From the NCBI GenBank assembly GCA_028285595.1, contig JANQOW010000010.1:1-64000 (forward strand): a stretch of 64,000 nt of DNA, read 5' to 3'. The notes under the pieces are model-generated. The model saw nothing but the letters and a program-made list of their open reading frames with translations, was not told where the DNA came from and ran no database searches. Below are positions 16,482-25,246 of the stretch, piece after piece; the first letter of the stretch is position 1, and the number at the start of each line of letters is the position of its first letter. The position numbers and the translations under genes are program-made. This DNA is from Hyphomicrobiales bacterium (GTDB taxonomy: Bacteria > Pseudomonadota > Alphaproteobacteria > Rhizobiales > CAJQND01).

Positions 16482-17963
16482 ATGTCAGATGTGAAAACCT
16501 ATCAAATGTTGATCGACGGAGCCTGGCGCGATGCCGAAGGCGGCGCCACGTTTGACGCGGTGAACCCGGCCACGGGCGAAGTTTGGGCCCGCATTCCTGA
16601 AGCCTCCGCCAGCGATGTGGACCGCGCAGTACGCGCCGCGGACCGAGCCTTCAATGAGGGCGCCTGGCCGGCCATGTCCCCGACCGAGCGCGGACATTGC
16701 CTGCGCCGGCTGGCGGCCATTCTGCTGGACCATGCCGAGCCGCTTGGCCGGGTGGAGGCAACCGATACGGGCAAGCTTTTCAAAGAGACCCGCTGGCAGG
16801 CCGATTATCTTGCGGAGTTCTACACCTTCTTTGCAGGCTGTGCCGACAAGGTGTCCGGTGACACACTGCCCATCGACAAGCCCGACATGTTCGTCTTCAC
16901 CCATCGCGAGCCTTTGGGCGTGGTGGCCGCCGTGGTGCCATGGAACTCTCAGCTCTTCTTGTCGGCGATCAAGATCGGCCCGGCGCTGGCGGCGGGCAAC
17001 ACCATCGTGGTGAAAGCATCGGAAGATGCCTCCGGGGCACTGCTGGAGTTCGGCCGCCTGTTTGAAGAGGCCGGCTTCCCGCCGGGTGTGGTCAATATCG
17101 TGACCGGTCATGGCGAGCCGTGCGGGAGGACGCTCACCTCCCATCCGCTGGTGGCCAAGATCGCCTTCACCGGAGGCCCCGTAGCCGCCCAGCACGTGGT
17201 GCGCAACTCAGCGGAGAACTTCGCGCCTCTGATTTTGGAACTGGGCGGCAAATCCCCGGTGCTCGTGTTCGACGACGTGGACATCGACAGCGCGGTGAAC
17301 GGGGCCATGGGCGCAATCTTTGGGGCGTCTGGGCAGAGTTGCGTGGCCGGCTCACGCCTCTACCTGCAAGAGGGCATCGCGGATGCGTTCCTGGAGCGCA
17401 TGGTCAAACTGACAGAGCAAATCCGCGTGGGCGATCCCATGGCCGACGAGACGGAGATGGGGCCGCTGTGCACCACGGCGCAAATCGCCAACATAGAGCG
17501 CGAACTGGCCACCGCTGAGGCCGAAGGAGGGACCATCTTGTGCGGCGGCAAGCGGCCCGATGGGCTGTCAGGTCAGTATTTCGAACCCACCATTGTGGAA
17601 TGCCCGCGCCAGGATCTGAAGATCGTCGATACCGAACTGTTCGGCCCCGTGCTCACCGTCCAGCGCTTTAAGGACGAAGCGGAAGCCATACGCCTGGCAA
17701 ACGATACGAAACATGGCTTGGCGGCCGGCATTTTCACCAAGAACAGCGGACGTTCCTTGCGCATCGCCAAAGCGGTGAAGGCCGGCATTGTCTGGGTTAA
17801 CACCTACCGCGCCGTCTCACCCATCGCCCAGGCCGGCGGAATGAAGTATTCCGGCTACGGACGCGAAAGCGGATTCCAATCGGTGATCGATTACACCCGG
17901 CCAAAAACCGTTTGGATGAACACATCCGATGAACCGCTCGGCAGCCAGTTCGTGGCGCGCTGA
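16482..17963 (+). CDS. NAD(P)-dependent aldehyde dehydrogenase
   Basis: 493 aa, full length. Conserved VVPWNSQLFLSAIKIGPALA, FTGGP in the cofactor-binding region, the general base Glu in LILELGGKSP, catalytic Cys in GASGQSCVAGSRLY and the end motif ELFGPVLTVQRF. It oxidises an aldehyde to the acid; the sequence does not show which. AGGAG lies 8 nt before the ATG. It is convergent with the nitroreductase gene with zero spacing: both stop codons lie in the palindrome TGATCA. Confidence 0.92.
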   Translation: MSDVKTYQMLIDGAWRDAEGGATFDAVNPATGEVWARIPEASASDVDRAVRAADRAFNEGAWPAMSPTERGHCLRRLAAILLDHAEPLGRVEATDTGKLFKETRWQADYLAEFYTFFAGCADKVSGDTLPIDKPDMFVFTHREPLGVVAAVVPWNSQLFLSAIKIGPALAAGNTIVVKASEDASGALLEFGRLFEEAGFPPGVVNIVTGHGEPCGRTLTSHPLVAKIAFTGGPVAAQHVVRNSAENFAPLILELGGKSPVLVFDDVDIDSAVNGAMGAIFGASGQSCVAGSRLYLQEGIADAFLERMVKLTEQIRVGDPMADETEMGPLCTTAQIANIERELATAEAEGGTILCGGKRPDGLSGQYFEPTIVECPRQDLKIVDTELFGPVLTVQRFKDEAEAIRLANDTKHGLAAGIFTKNSGRSLRIAKAVKAGIVWVNTYRAVSPIAQAGGMKYSGYGRESGFQSVIDYTRPKTVWMNTSDEPLGSQFVAR

Positions 17964-18638
17964 TCACTCAAAGCCGCGGAAACTGGCCACGTTGGCCAAG
18001 TCTTCGCGCTCACTGACCAGGGTGTTCTCAATCGCATCGAGATTGGGATAGCCGAGGCTCATGCCTGTCACCAGGTCTTGGTCATCCGGGATCTGCAGAT
18101 GCCGGTAGATCACCTCTTGATAGGGAATCCAGGCAGCTTGCGGGCATGTGTCCAGGCCAAAGCCCTTGGCGGCCAGCATGATTGTTTGCGCATACATGCC
18201 CGCATCCGCCCAACTGCCCCGGGTGAGATAGGAATCCACGGTGATGAACAACCCTACAGGAGCATCAAAGAACAAGAAGTTGCGCGCACCCTGGCGCGCG
18301 CTGGCTTCCCGGTCGCCCTTCTCGATGCCCAGCAACCCATAAAGCCCCCAGCCGATGCCGCGGCGCCGGTCGCGATGCACATCCTTCCAGGTGGCCGGAT
18401 AATAATCATAGTGCTCGTAAGACCTGCCTGCGCCGGCTTTTGCCATCTCCAGCACATCGTCGGTGATGGCCTGCTTTACCGCACCCGCACAGACGTAAAC
18501 ATGCCACGGCTGGGTGTTGGTGCCACTGGGGGAGCGCTGCGCGATGTTCAGAATTTTGGTGACCGTGTCCTTATCCACCGGTTGGTCGGTGAAGGCCCGG
18601 ATTGATTTGCGTGCCTGGATTGCCTCTAGAACGTCCAT
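17964..18638 (-). CDS. Nitroreductase-family flavoprotein
   Basis: 224 aa. The FMN-binding start MDVLEAIQARKSIRAF and RSPSGTNTQPWHVYVCAG are typical, as are RNFLFFDAPVGLFI, GMYAQTIMLAAKGFGLDTCP and SLGYPN. These enzymes reduce nitro groups, quinones or other electrophiles using NAD(P)H. Upstream, toward cysE, are two GCCTCAC(G/A)TGGGC repeats. Confidence 0.9.
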   Translation of the reverse strand: MDVLEAIQARKSIRAFTDQPVDKDTVTKILNIAQRSPSGTNTQPWHVYVCAGAVKQAITDDVLEMAKAGAGRSYEHYDYYPATWKDVHRDRRRGIGWGLYGLLGIEKGDREASARQGARNFLFFDAPVGLFITVDSYLTRGSWADAGMYAQTIMLAAKGFGLDTCPQAAWIPYQEVIYRHLQIPDDQDLVTGMSLGYPNLDAIENTLVSEREDLANVASFRGFE

Positions 18639-18733
18639 AGGTCCTCGTTGATGAGCAGATTGGATTTTGCCTCTTTGCAGTCATCTGATTGCAGACAAGT
18701 TCAGTGATTTCAATGGGCTTATGCGCCGGGCGG

Positions 18734-18777
18734 GCCTCACGTGGGCCCACTTCTTTTGGATGATGCCTCACATGGGC
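18734..18777. promoter_or_regulatory. Two near-palindromic 13-bp repeats upstream of cysE
   Basis: GCCTCACGTGGGC (18734-18746) and GCCTCACATGGGC (18765-18777) differ at one base, are near-palindromes and are 31 bp apart (about three helical turns). They lie in the divergent region between the nitroreductase gene and cysE and could bind a regulator of either gene. Confidence 0.4.
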
Positions 18778-18847
18778 ACTAGCGAAACGGCGGTCAGCAC
18801 ACTATCTTAGCCCAACGCTGAGAGGCCCTGAGAAAAGGAAACGTCAA

Positions 18848-19693
18848 ATGTCCCAATCCACGAGTGCCGTTTCTAAGATCCATGAGCTCGATCCCGTCTG
18901 GTCTCGCATCAGACAGGAAGCCGAAGACCTGAGCAAAGCCGACCAGAGCCTCGGCGGGTTCGTTTTCGCCAACGTGCTCAACCACGAAACCTTTGAAGGT
19001 GCCGTGGCCTACCGTATTGCGCAGCGTCTCGATCATCCGGACATGCCGACCGATCTCTTGAAGCGCGCGTTTTCTGAGGCCATCAAGGAAGATCCCGCGA
19101 TCGGCGATGCCATGCGCGCAGACATTGTGGCAATCGAAGATCGTGACCCTGCCTGTCACCGGTTCATCGAGCCTCTGTTGTATTTTAAAGGCTTTCAGGC
19201 GGTTCAGACCTACCGTATGGCCCACCAGCTCTTGAAGATGGGCCGCAAGGATTTTGCCTATTACCTGCAAAGCCGGGCCTCTCTGGTGTTCTCGCTCGAT
19301 ATTCATCCCGGCGCCCAGATAGGCCGCGGCCTGATGATCGACCACGCCCATGCCATTGTCATTGGGGAAACCGCGGTGATTGGCGACAATGTCTCGCTGC
19401 TTCATTCCGTTACGCTCGGTGGAACCGGCAAGGTGGACGGTGACCGTCATCCCAAAGTGGGCAGCGGTGTCTTGATCGGCGCCGGTGCCAGCGTGCTGGG
19501 GAACATCAAGATCGGCGATTGCTCGCGCGTGGCAGCCGGGTCCGTGGTGTTGCACGACGTGCCGCCGAACCGCACGGTTGCCGGCGTGCCGGCCAAGATC
19601 ATTGGCTATGCGGGATGCTCGGAGCCGTCGGTCTCAATGAACCAGCTTTTGCCGCAAAACGGCACTGAAGTTGGGGATGAGGCGGCCGATTAG
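18848..19693 (+). CDS. cysE: Serine O-acetyltransferase
   Basis: 281 aa. The N-terminal helical domain (MRADIVAIEDRDPACHRFIE) is followed by a left-handed beta-helix with hexapeptide repeats: FSLDIHPGAQIGRGLMIDHA, IVIGETAVIGDNVSLLHSVT, LGGTGKVDGDRHPKVGSGVL and IGAGASVLGNIKIGDCSRVA. The catalytic Asp/His region (IDHAH, GDRHP) is intact. It acetylates L-serine with acetyl-CoA, the first step of cysteine synthesis. The DUF3126 gene that follows is its usual alphaproteobacterial neighbour. AAAGGA precedes the ATG. Confidence 0.95.
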   Translation: MSQSTSAVSKIHELDPVWSRIRQEAEDLSKADQSLGGFVFANVLNHETFEGAVAYRIAQRLDHPDMPTDLLKRAFSEAIKEDPAIGDAMRADIVAIEDRDPACHRFIEPLLYFKGFQAVQTYRMAHQLLKMGRKDFAYYLQSRASLVFSLDIHPGAQIGRGLMIDHAHAIVIGETAVIGDNVSLLHSVTLGGTGKVDGDRHPKVGSGVLIGAGASVLGNIKIGDCSRVAAGSVVLHDVPPNRTVAGVPAKIIGYAGCSEPSVSMNQLLPQNGTEVGDEAAD

Positions 19694-19795
19694 CCTTCTG
19701 CACCGCTTGCCACCTTGCGAACCAGCTGGCTTCACGTTAGACCGGCGCGTGTGCCGTCTGGGCGACCACGTTCGACAATCTACGGGAGGCCACTT

Positions 19796-20014
19796 GTGGA
19801 CCCTCAAGAAATTGCCAAGCTTGAAAAGTACTTGCAATGGAAGTTTCAGCTTCCGAACATGCAGATCAAGCGCCGTCCGCAGAAGGACGATTCAGCGGAA
19901 GTTTTCATCGGTGATGAGTTCATCGGACTGATTTTCCGAGATGACGATGATGATGATCTGTCTTGGTCTTTCCAGATGGCGATCTTGGAATTTGATCTGG
20001 ATTACGCTGAGTAA
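19796..20014 (+). CDS. DUF3126-family small acidic protein
   Basis: 72 aa. It reads VDPQEIAKLEKYLQWKF, then KKDD-type RPQKDDSAEVFIGDEF and LIFRDDDDDD, then FQMAILEFDLD, matching the small conserved alphaproteobacterial family found next to cysE. Function unknown. The GTG at 19796 is chosen because GGGAGG lies 6 nt upstream and the conserved family begins there; the longer reading from 19715 overlaps nothing conserved. Confidence 0.85.
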   Translation: MDPQEIAKLEKYLQWKFQLPNMQIKRRPQKDDSAEVFIGDEFIGLIFRDDDDDDLSWSFQMAILEFDLDYAE

Positions 20015-20027
20015 CTAGAGAACCGCT

Positions 20028-20792
20028 CTAGCCCGGCGCGGCCGGTTGCCGGAAGGTCGAGATCAGCTCGCGTGCGGTGTTGTCCAAGCCCCGCCATTCC
20101 GGCAGGTGGCGCCGGTGGAAGCGGTAGCGCGCCATTGTCGTTTGGTTCAGCGGTATCTCACTCTCGCACAACGAGGGCCCACTGCGCTCTGACCCCGGTT
20201 CGCAGCGGATGATTACAGGGCGTCCGTCCAAGGTGCCCTTATAAAGCTCTGCAAAAGGAAACGGCGACTTGGAGCGGAACGTGTAACGCTCCGTGCCGTC
20301 TGCCGTGGCTTCGGGCGGTCCGGAAAAATAGCGATAATAGACCCGGCTGATCCGCTCTTCCGGCGCGAGATCATCCGGACGCGGTTCAAAGCTGATGAAA
20401 AGCGAGCCGGAGAGCCGGTTCAGCGCATCAGCAAAAATCGGCTTTCGGTCTCCCGACCAATAGGGCCACGGCACCCGCACTTCAATGCGCTTCACACCGC
20501 CAATGACGGTGCGCTCCACATGGCGCACAAAAGGCTCCGGGATGATGTACTCATCGCCGTTATATTCAACGTGTATGAGCTTATCCATGGAGCCGGCGCT
20601 CTTGCGCTCGCCAAACAGCAAGTCCTGGTTGGGCAGGAAATAATACGCCATGATGGTGCCGGCAGAGGCGATGAAGCCGATCAGCATGATCGACATGATG
20701 ACCCATATGGAGCGCTGCTTGAGGGAGACGCGCTGCGTGTTGCGCAATTGCGCATAAAGCAGCCCGAAGTCTTCGCGTTGGTCGTCAACCAT
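20028..20792 (-). CDS. Single-pass membrane protein of unknown function
   Basis: 254 aa. An N-terminal cytoplasmic segment of ~30 residues ([20 protein letters not shown]) is followed by one hydrophobic helix ([22 protein letters not shown]) and a ~200-residue periplasmic domain with [38 protein letters not shown] and [17 protein letters not shown]. Two cysteines (in IRCEP and LCESE) may pair. I do not recognise the family. The ATG at 20792 is preferred to a TTG at 20798. Confidence 0.75.
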   Translation of the reverse strand: MVDDQREDFGLLYAQLRNTQRVSLKQRSIWVIMSIMLIGFIASAGTIMAYYFLPNQDLLFGERKSAGSMDKLIHVEYNGDEYIIPEPFVRHVERTVIGGVKRIEVRVPWPYWSGDRKPIFADALNRLSGSLFISFEPRPDDLAPEERISRVYYRYFSGPPEATADGTERYTFRSKSPFPFAELYKGTLDGRPVIIRCEPGSERSGPSLCESEIPLNQTTMARYRFHRRHLPEWRGLDNTARELISTFRQPAAPG

Positions 20793-20907
20793 ACTCAAAC
20801 ACCGGTTCCCGATCAGTTCGTCCCATCAACACCTGATACCGCTAGCTATTGCATTGGCCGGTGCCAAGATCAATATGGCAGCAGCACTGCCAACCAAGGA
20901 AACGATA

Positions 20908-21435
20908 ATGACACTTTATGTTCTAGATGGGGTCGCGCCCGAACTGCCTGAAGACGGAGATTGCTGGGTGGCCCCGTCCGCTGATGTGATCGGCAATGTG
21001 AAGCTGGAAAGCGGCGCGAGCGTGTGGTTTGGCGCGGTGGTGCGCGGAGACAATGAACTCATCACCATCGGGGAGGGGGCAAATGTGCAAGATGCCAGCG
21101 TTCTGCACACCGACCCGGGCTTTCCGATGGTGCTTGGCAAAAACGTGACGGTGGGCCACCGGGCCATGCTGCACGGCTGTGTGGTCGGCGAAAATGCGCT
21201 CATCGGCATGGGGGCGACCGTGTTGAACGGGGCGGTCATCGGAAAGAACGCGGTGATCGGCGCAGGCGCCCTGGTGGCGGAAGGCAAGACCATTCCGGAC
21301 AATGCCCTCGCGGTGGGCATCCCGGCCAAGGTGGTGCGCACGTTGAGCGATGAGGAAGCTGCCAAAATGGCCTATGCCGGCCCGCACTATGTGGAGAACC
21401 AACGGCGCTACCGGAAGGGATTGATGGCCCTCTGA
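20908..21435 (+). CDS. Gamma-class carbonic anhydrase-like hexapeptide protein
   Basis: 175 aa. Left-handed beta-helix repeats ([40 protein letters not shown]) with the three zinc His ligands visible as [19 protein letters not shown]. The end [28 protein letters not shown] is the typical C-terminal helix of YrdA/PaaY/gamma-CA proteins. It may hydrate CO2, but many members lack measured activity. The ATG at 20908 has AAGGA 8 nt upstream. Confidence 0.88.
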   Translation: MTLYVLDGVAPELPEDGDCWVAPSADVIGNVKLESGASVWFGAVVRGDNELITIGEGANVQDASVLHTDPGFPMVLGKNVTVGHRAMLHGCVVGENALIGMGATVLNGAVIGKNAVIGAGALVAEGKTIPDNALAVGIPAKVVRTLSDEEAAKMAYAGPHYVENQRRYRKGLMAL

Positions 21436-21574
21436 CAGAGCGCAGACAAAGGGATTTTCGCCTCCACCATGAAGATTGCGGGAAACCGCGTTTAGATTGG
21501 CTTGACTTGGCCGTTTGTGCGGTTTAATGACCACCACCTCTCGGGACGTCTTTGGGCGCTCCCGTACACCCAGC

Positions 21575-21651
21575 GGGGGTGTAGCTCAGTTGGTTAGAGT
21601 GCCGGCCTGTCACGCCGGAGGTCGCGGGTTCGAGCCCCGTCACTCCCGCCA
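21575..21651 (+). tRNA. tRNA-Asp (GTC)
   Basis: A 77-nt cloverleaf: acceptor GGGGGTG/CACTCCC (one G-U), D-arm GCTC..GAGT, anticodon stem CCGGC/GCCGG with anticodon GTC at 21609-21611, T-arm GCGGG/CCCGT with TTCGAGC loop, discriminator G and encoded CCA at 21649-21651. Confidence 0.96.
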
Positions 21652-21786
21652 TTTTCTCACAACACTTGAACCGGGTCGGTCCGTGCGGCTCTGTAAGCTT
21701 CGCGAAAGCCCCGAGCCTATTCTAGCGCCCCAAATAGGTCCTGCAAAAAAGCAACCATCAACGCAACAACACCAAGGGGCATTCGC

Positions 21787-22254
21787 ATGGACACGCCTTC
21801 CTCTGAGAAAGACCAAGACATCATCGAGCTGGTTTCCTTTACCGTCGGCGGCCAGCTTTTTGGAATTGATATTCAGTCGGTCCGGGAAATCCGGGGCTGG
21901 TCGGAGGAAACGGCCATCCCGAGGTCTCCGGACTTTGTCCGGGGCTTTATCAATTTGCGCGGAACCGTCGTGCCGATTGTGGACGTGGCCGCGCGTCTGG
22001 AAATGGTGGCAACAGAGCCAAATGCCCGCAACGTTGTGGTGGTGGTCACCATCCATGAACAGGTTGTGGGCCTTTTGGTTCAATCGGTGTCCGATATCGT
22101 CTCCATCCCAATCACCGAGGTTCGCGACACACCTGACGTTGCGTCCGACTTTGCCAAGAAGTTCATTCGCGGTGTTCTCCCCCAGGACGATCAGATGCTC
22201 AGCATCTTGCGGATCAAGGACATGCTGCCCATCGATCTTGATGAGGCGGCCTGA
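21787..22254 (+). CDS. cheW: CheW-like chemotaxis coupling protein
   Basis: 155 aa, almost all one CheW domain: LVSFTVGGQLFGIDIQSVRE, FVRGFINLRGTVVPIVDVAA, VVVVVTIHEQVVGLLVQSVS and FIRGVLPQDDQMLSILRI. CheW links chemoreceptors to the kinase CheA at the polar array. No cheA or receptor gene is adjacent, so it is an orphan, 135 bp after tRNA-Asp. Confidence 0.92.
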   Translation: MDTPSSEKDQDIIELVSFTVGGQLFGIDIQSVREIRGWSEETAIPRSPDFVRGFINLRGTVVPIVDVAARLEMVATEPNARNVVVVVTIHEQVVGLLVQSVSDIVSIPITEVRDTPDVASDFAKKFIRGVLPQDDQMLSILRIKDMLPIDLDEAA

Positions 22255-22265
22255 GGGGCGCGGCT

Positions 22266-23273
22266 CTACGCCAACTCTCCGAAGAGGCGCAGGCGGCTGA
22301 CCCCGCCATCGGGGAAGATGTTGAACCGCACGTGGGTGATCGGTCCGATGTCCGCAACCTCATCGCCAAACTCGTGCTCCGCATCGGCCGTCAGCTTCTG
22401 CTCGTGAAGCATCGGCTCCCAGAACATTGAGGAGGTCACAACGGCCTCTTCCAGGTCGCCGGAGAAGGCGCTGAGGTCGGCGCCTTGAAGCGAACACCTG
22501 TCGGGAAAGTTGCCTTTAAAGAAGGCCGTATCCACCAGCGCACGATTGACCCGCCCGCGGGCGCCAAGCGCCACGATGATCCAATCATGGCCTGGTTCCC
22601 TCAGGCGGCGGGTCTCCCAGCCATCGCCCATATTCTCGCCGCGCCCAGGCGCCAACAGACGGTGATAGGCGCCATAGTGGGCATCGGAGAACGCAACAAT
22701 GTGTCCGCCGTTGAGCGCGGAGGCAAGATCGATTTCCCCGTCAACAGAGGACGGGTCGAGTTGCGGTTTGCCGTAGGCCCGAAGCCGGGCGACCCCGCCA
22801 TCGGGATAGATGGAAACCTTCAAGTGACTGAACGTGTCCGGGCTGCCGGCCTGCAGAAAGTGGTGTGCGCTGGCGCTCAGTTGTGAGGTGGGAAGCACCT
22901 CGACCCAGCCGGCATCATCACTTGCCGGATCCTCCTTGGACAGCAAGCCCTCAATGCGGACGGCAGGTGCGTAGTTTCCGGTGAAATGGGCCGTGTCCAC
23001 ATCAAACCCGAAGATCTCGCCTGGAACGGCCAGACGGATGATTGCATGGTCATGTCCGCCGTCTCGCCGCCGCCGGGTTTCCCAACCATCCATCCACTTG
23101 CCGTGATCGTCGAACTTGTCAGGGATAAAGATGGCGGGCGCATCGCGCAGCATCCGCTCCAGGGGCGCGAAGAACTCATCGGTGCAAGACACGGCCCTTG
23201 CGCCGAGCCCTGCTGAAGCCAAATTGACACCGCGCTTGGCAAATGCCGGTAAGTCAGTAGGGGTGCTGCTCAT
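22266..23273 (-). CDS. alc: Allantoicase
   Basis: 335 aa built of two related halves, as in all allantoicases: each has DGWETRR (KWMDGWETRRRRDGGHDHAI and GDGWETRRLREPGHDWIIVA), then a D-T-A-x-F-x-G-N-(F/Y) segment (VDTAHFTGNY, VDTAFFKGNF) and a closing IYPDGGVARLRAYG or IFPDGGVSRLRLFG. It splits allantoate into ureidoglycolate and urea. GAGGA is 3-7 nt before the ATG. It lies 16 bp after the PuuE-UraD gene in the same direction. Confidence 0.95.
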   Translation of the reverse strand: MSSTPTDLPAFAKRGVNLASAGLGARAVSCTDEFFAPLERMLRDAPAIFIPDKFDDHGKWMDGWETRRRRDGGHDHAIIRLAVPGEIFGFDVDTAHFTGNYAPAVRIEGLLSKEDPASDDAGWVEVLPTSQLSASAHHFLQAGSPDTFSHLKVSIYPDGGVARLRAYGKPQLDPSSVDGEIDLASALNGGHIVAFSDAHYGAYHRLLAPGRGENMGDGWETRRLREPGHDWIIVALGARGRVNRALVDTAFFKGNFPDRCSLQGADLSAFSGDLEEAVVTSSMFWEPMLHEQKLTADAEHEFGDEVADIGPITHVRFNIFPDGGVSRLRLFGELA

Positions 23274-23289
23274 AGGGTCCTCATCATGC

Positions 23290-24708
23290 TCAGCCGGGCA
23301 GAATATCTTTCAGCCGCAACAGCGCAATGCGCTCCACCTGGCGGCAAGCCTCGTCGAATTCCGCGGCGCGGGTATTCTCAACCCGTTCTTGAAAGTTGGC
23401 CAAAATATCATTCTTGCTGCGGCCCTTGACCGCCAGAATGAACGGAAAGCCGAACCGTTCTGTGTAGCTCTCATTCAGTTCGGTAAAGCGGGCGCGTTCC
23501 GCATCTGTCAGGGCGTTGAGGCCGGCGGACGCTTGCTCGGCGGTGGACTCAGCGGTCAGCCGCTTGGCTGCCGCCAGCTTCCCGGCAAGATCAGGATGCG
23601 CCTTCAGAACGCCCAGACGCTCTTCATCGCTCGCGCTTCTGAACACCCGCGCCAGGGCCGAATGCACGCCAAGGGCGGTGTCGTGCGCCGGCCCCAGTTC
23701 TCCCTCAAAGGCCCGCTCGGCAATCCACGCCGAATGCTCAAAGACGCCGCCGAACGTTTCCACGAATGTGCTCCGATCCATACGCGACGGCAGGCCTTCC
23801 AGCGCAGGCGCCGGATGGTTTGAAATCCAATGCTCGGCAATTTCGATCCGGCGGGCAAACCACACGTTTTCGTGGGACGCGGCATAGTCCATGAACCGCT
23901 TAAGCGCCGCGGCCCGCCCGGGGCGTCCCACCAACCGGCAGTGCAAGCCCACGGACATCATTTTCGGCGCTCCGGCCTTACCCTCCGCGTAGAGCATGTC
24001 GAAGCTGTCTTTGAGATAGGCAAAGAACTGATCGCCGGAGTTGAAACCTTGCACCGTGGCAAAGCGCATGTCGTTGGCATCAAGCGTGTAGGGGACAATC
24101 AGTTGCTGGCCGCTCTCATGAGCGTGCCAATAGGGCAGATCATCAGCGTAGGAATCGGCGACGTAGGTAAACCCGCCTTCGGCTGCCGCAAGGTTCACCG
24201 TGTTCATCGAACAGCGCCCGGTATACCAGCCCCGCGGCCGCTCGCCTGTGACCTCCGTGTGCAACCTGATGGCCTCTTCCATGTGGTCGCGCTCTTCCTT
24301 GAGCGAGAAGTCCTTATAGTCGATCCATTTGAGGCCATGGCTGGCAATCTCCCAACCTGCATCCTGCATGGCCGCAACCTGTTCCGGCGATCTCGCCAGA
24401 GCGGTGGCCACACCATAGACGGTCACCGGAATGCCGGCGGCGGTGAAGAGCCGGTGGAGGCGCCAGAAGCCGGCTCTCGCGCCATAGTCATAAATGGTTT
24501 CCATGTTCCAGTTGCGCTGCCCGGGCCAGGGCTCGGCCCCCACCGTCTCCGACAGAAACGCCTCTGAAGCCTGATCACCGTGAAGCAGGCAGTTCTCCCC
24601 GCCTTCCTCGTAATTCACCACGAACTGGACCGCGACATGCGCGCCACCGGGCCAATTTGCCGCCGGTGGCTGCGCTCCGTATCCGCTAAGATCGCGCGGG
24701 TATCGCAT
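23290..24708 (-). CDS. PuuE allantoinase - OHCU decarboxylase (UraD) fusion
   Basis: 472 aa. Residues 1-~310 are the polysaccharide-deacetylase-like allantoinase PuuE: RYPRDLSGYG, VQFVVNYEEGGENCLLHGD, DYGARAGFWRLHRLF, EIASHGLKWIDY and SVGLHCRLVGRPGRAAAL. Residues ~315-472 are OHCU decarboxylase: SRMDRSTFVETFGGVFEHSAW, LKAHPDLAGKLA, FTELNESYTERFGFPFI and VKGRSKNDIL, with the catalytic His in KAHPDL. The second half makes S-allantoin from OHCU and the first opens it to allantoate, so consecutive steps are joined in reverse order in one chain. Divergent from uraH. Confidence 0.95.
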   Translation of the reverse strand: MRYPRDLSGYGAQPPAANWPGGAHVAVQFVVNYEEGGENCLLHGDQASEAFLSETVGAEPWPGQRNWNMETIYDYGARAGFWRLHRLFTAAGIPVTVYGVATALARSPEQVAAMQDAGWEIASHGLKWIDYKDFSLKEERDHMEEAIRLHTEVTGERPRGWYTGRCSMNTVNLAAAEGGFTYVADSYADDLPYWHAHESGQQLIVPYTLDANDMRFATVQGFNSGDQFFAYLKDSFDMLYAEGKAGAPKMMSVGLHCRLVGRPGRAAALKRFMDYAASHENVWFARRIEIAEHWISNHPAPALEGLPSRMDRSTFVETFGGVFEHSAWIAERAFEGELGPAHDTALGVHSALARVFRSASDEERLGVLKAHPDLAGKLAAAKRLTAESTAEQASAGLNALTDAERARFTELNESYTERFGFPFILAVKGRSKNDILANFQERVENTRAAEFDEACRQVERIALLRLKDILPG

Positions 24709-24771
24709 GGTCTAACGCTCTTTGATCAACTAGACTTCCCTCATGACATATCTCACTTTTAGGGGGCATAT

Positions 24772-24790
24772 TTTCAAAAATTCATTGAAA
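24772..24790. promoter_or_regulatory. Palindrome TTTCAA-N7-TTGAAA, candidate purine-regulon operator
   Basis: A perfect 6-7-6 inverted repeat in the 166-bp divergent region between the puuE-uraD and uraH genes. A near copy (35517-35535) occurs in the divergent lysR-puuD region; extended over 24 positions the two match at 19. Confidence 0.6.
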
Positions 24791-24874
24791 GAGATAAGCA
24801 ATTTACACTGTATCGTTTGGCAATCGAGCGCGATCTAATGCTCAAGATCAGCGCTCGGCAATTGGAGGACTTGC

Positions 24875-25243
24875 ATGACCGCCGCATCCGGCTCCGGCCG
24901 TCTGACCACCCATGTCTTGGACACAAGTCTCGGCAAGCCGGCCGCCGGTTTGAAGATTGATCTGTATTCTCTGGATGGTGCAGACCGAAAGCATCTGAAC
25001 TCGGCGCTCACGAACGACGACGGGCGCACAGATGCACCGATGCTGGAGGGTGATCGGCTCGCGGCGGGGCACTATGAGTTGGTGTTTAGGGCCGGGGATT
25101 ATCTGCGCGCGCTCGGTGCCGGCGCTGATATCCTGTTTCTGGATGAGATCCCGATCCGGTTTGGCATCGGCGATGCCGGCCAGCATTACCATGTGCCCCT
25201 GTTGCTCTCACCGTTCGGCTATTCCACCTATCGGGGGAGCTGA
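24875..25243 (+). CDS. uraH: 5-Hydroxyisourate hydrolase (transthyretin-like)
   Basis: 122 aa, the usual length. [19 protein letters not shown] is the N-terminal signature with the catalytic His, [10 protein letters not shown] and [13 protein letters not shown] follow, and the C-terminal [19 protein letters not shown] ends in the diagnostic YRGS. It converts 5-hydroxyisourate to OHCU. TTGGAGGA precedes the ATG. It is followed after 3 bp by xdhA. Confidence 0.96.
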   Translation: MTAASGSGRLTTHVLDTSLGKPAAGLKIDLYSLDGADRKHLNSALTNDDGRTDAPMLEGDRLAAGHYELVFRAGDYLRALGAGADILFLDEIPIRFGIGDAGQHYHVPLLLSPFGYSTYRGS

Positions 25244-25246
25244 CCG

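Noticed and set aside
18639-18847. A sulfur-related riboswitch upstream of cysE
   Set aside because: The region shows two near-palindromic repeats but not a recognisable SAM-type aptamer core.
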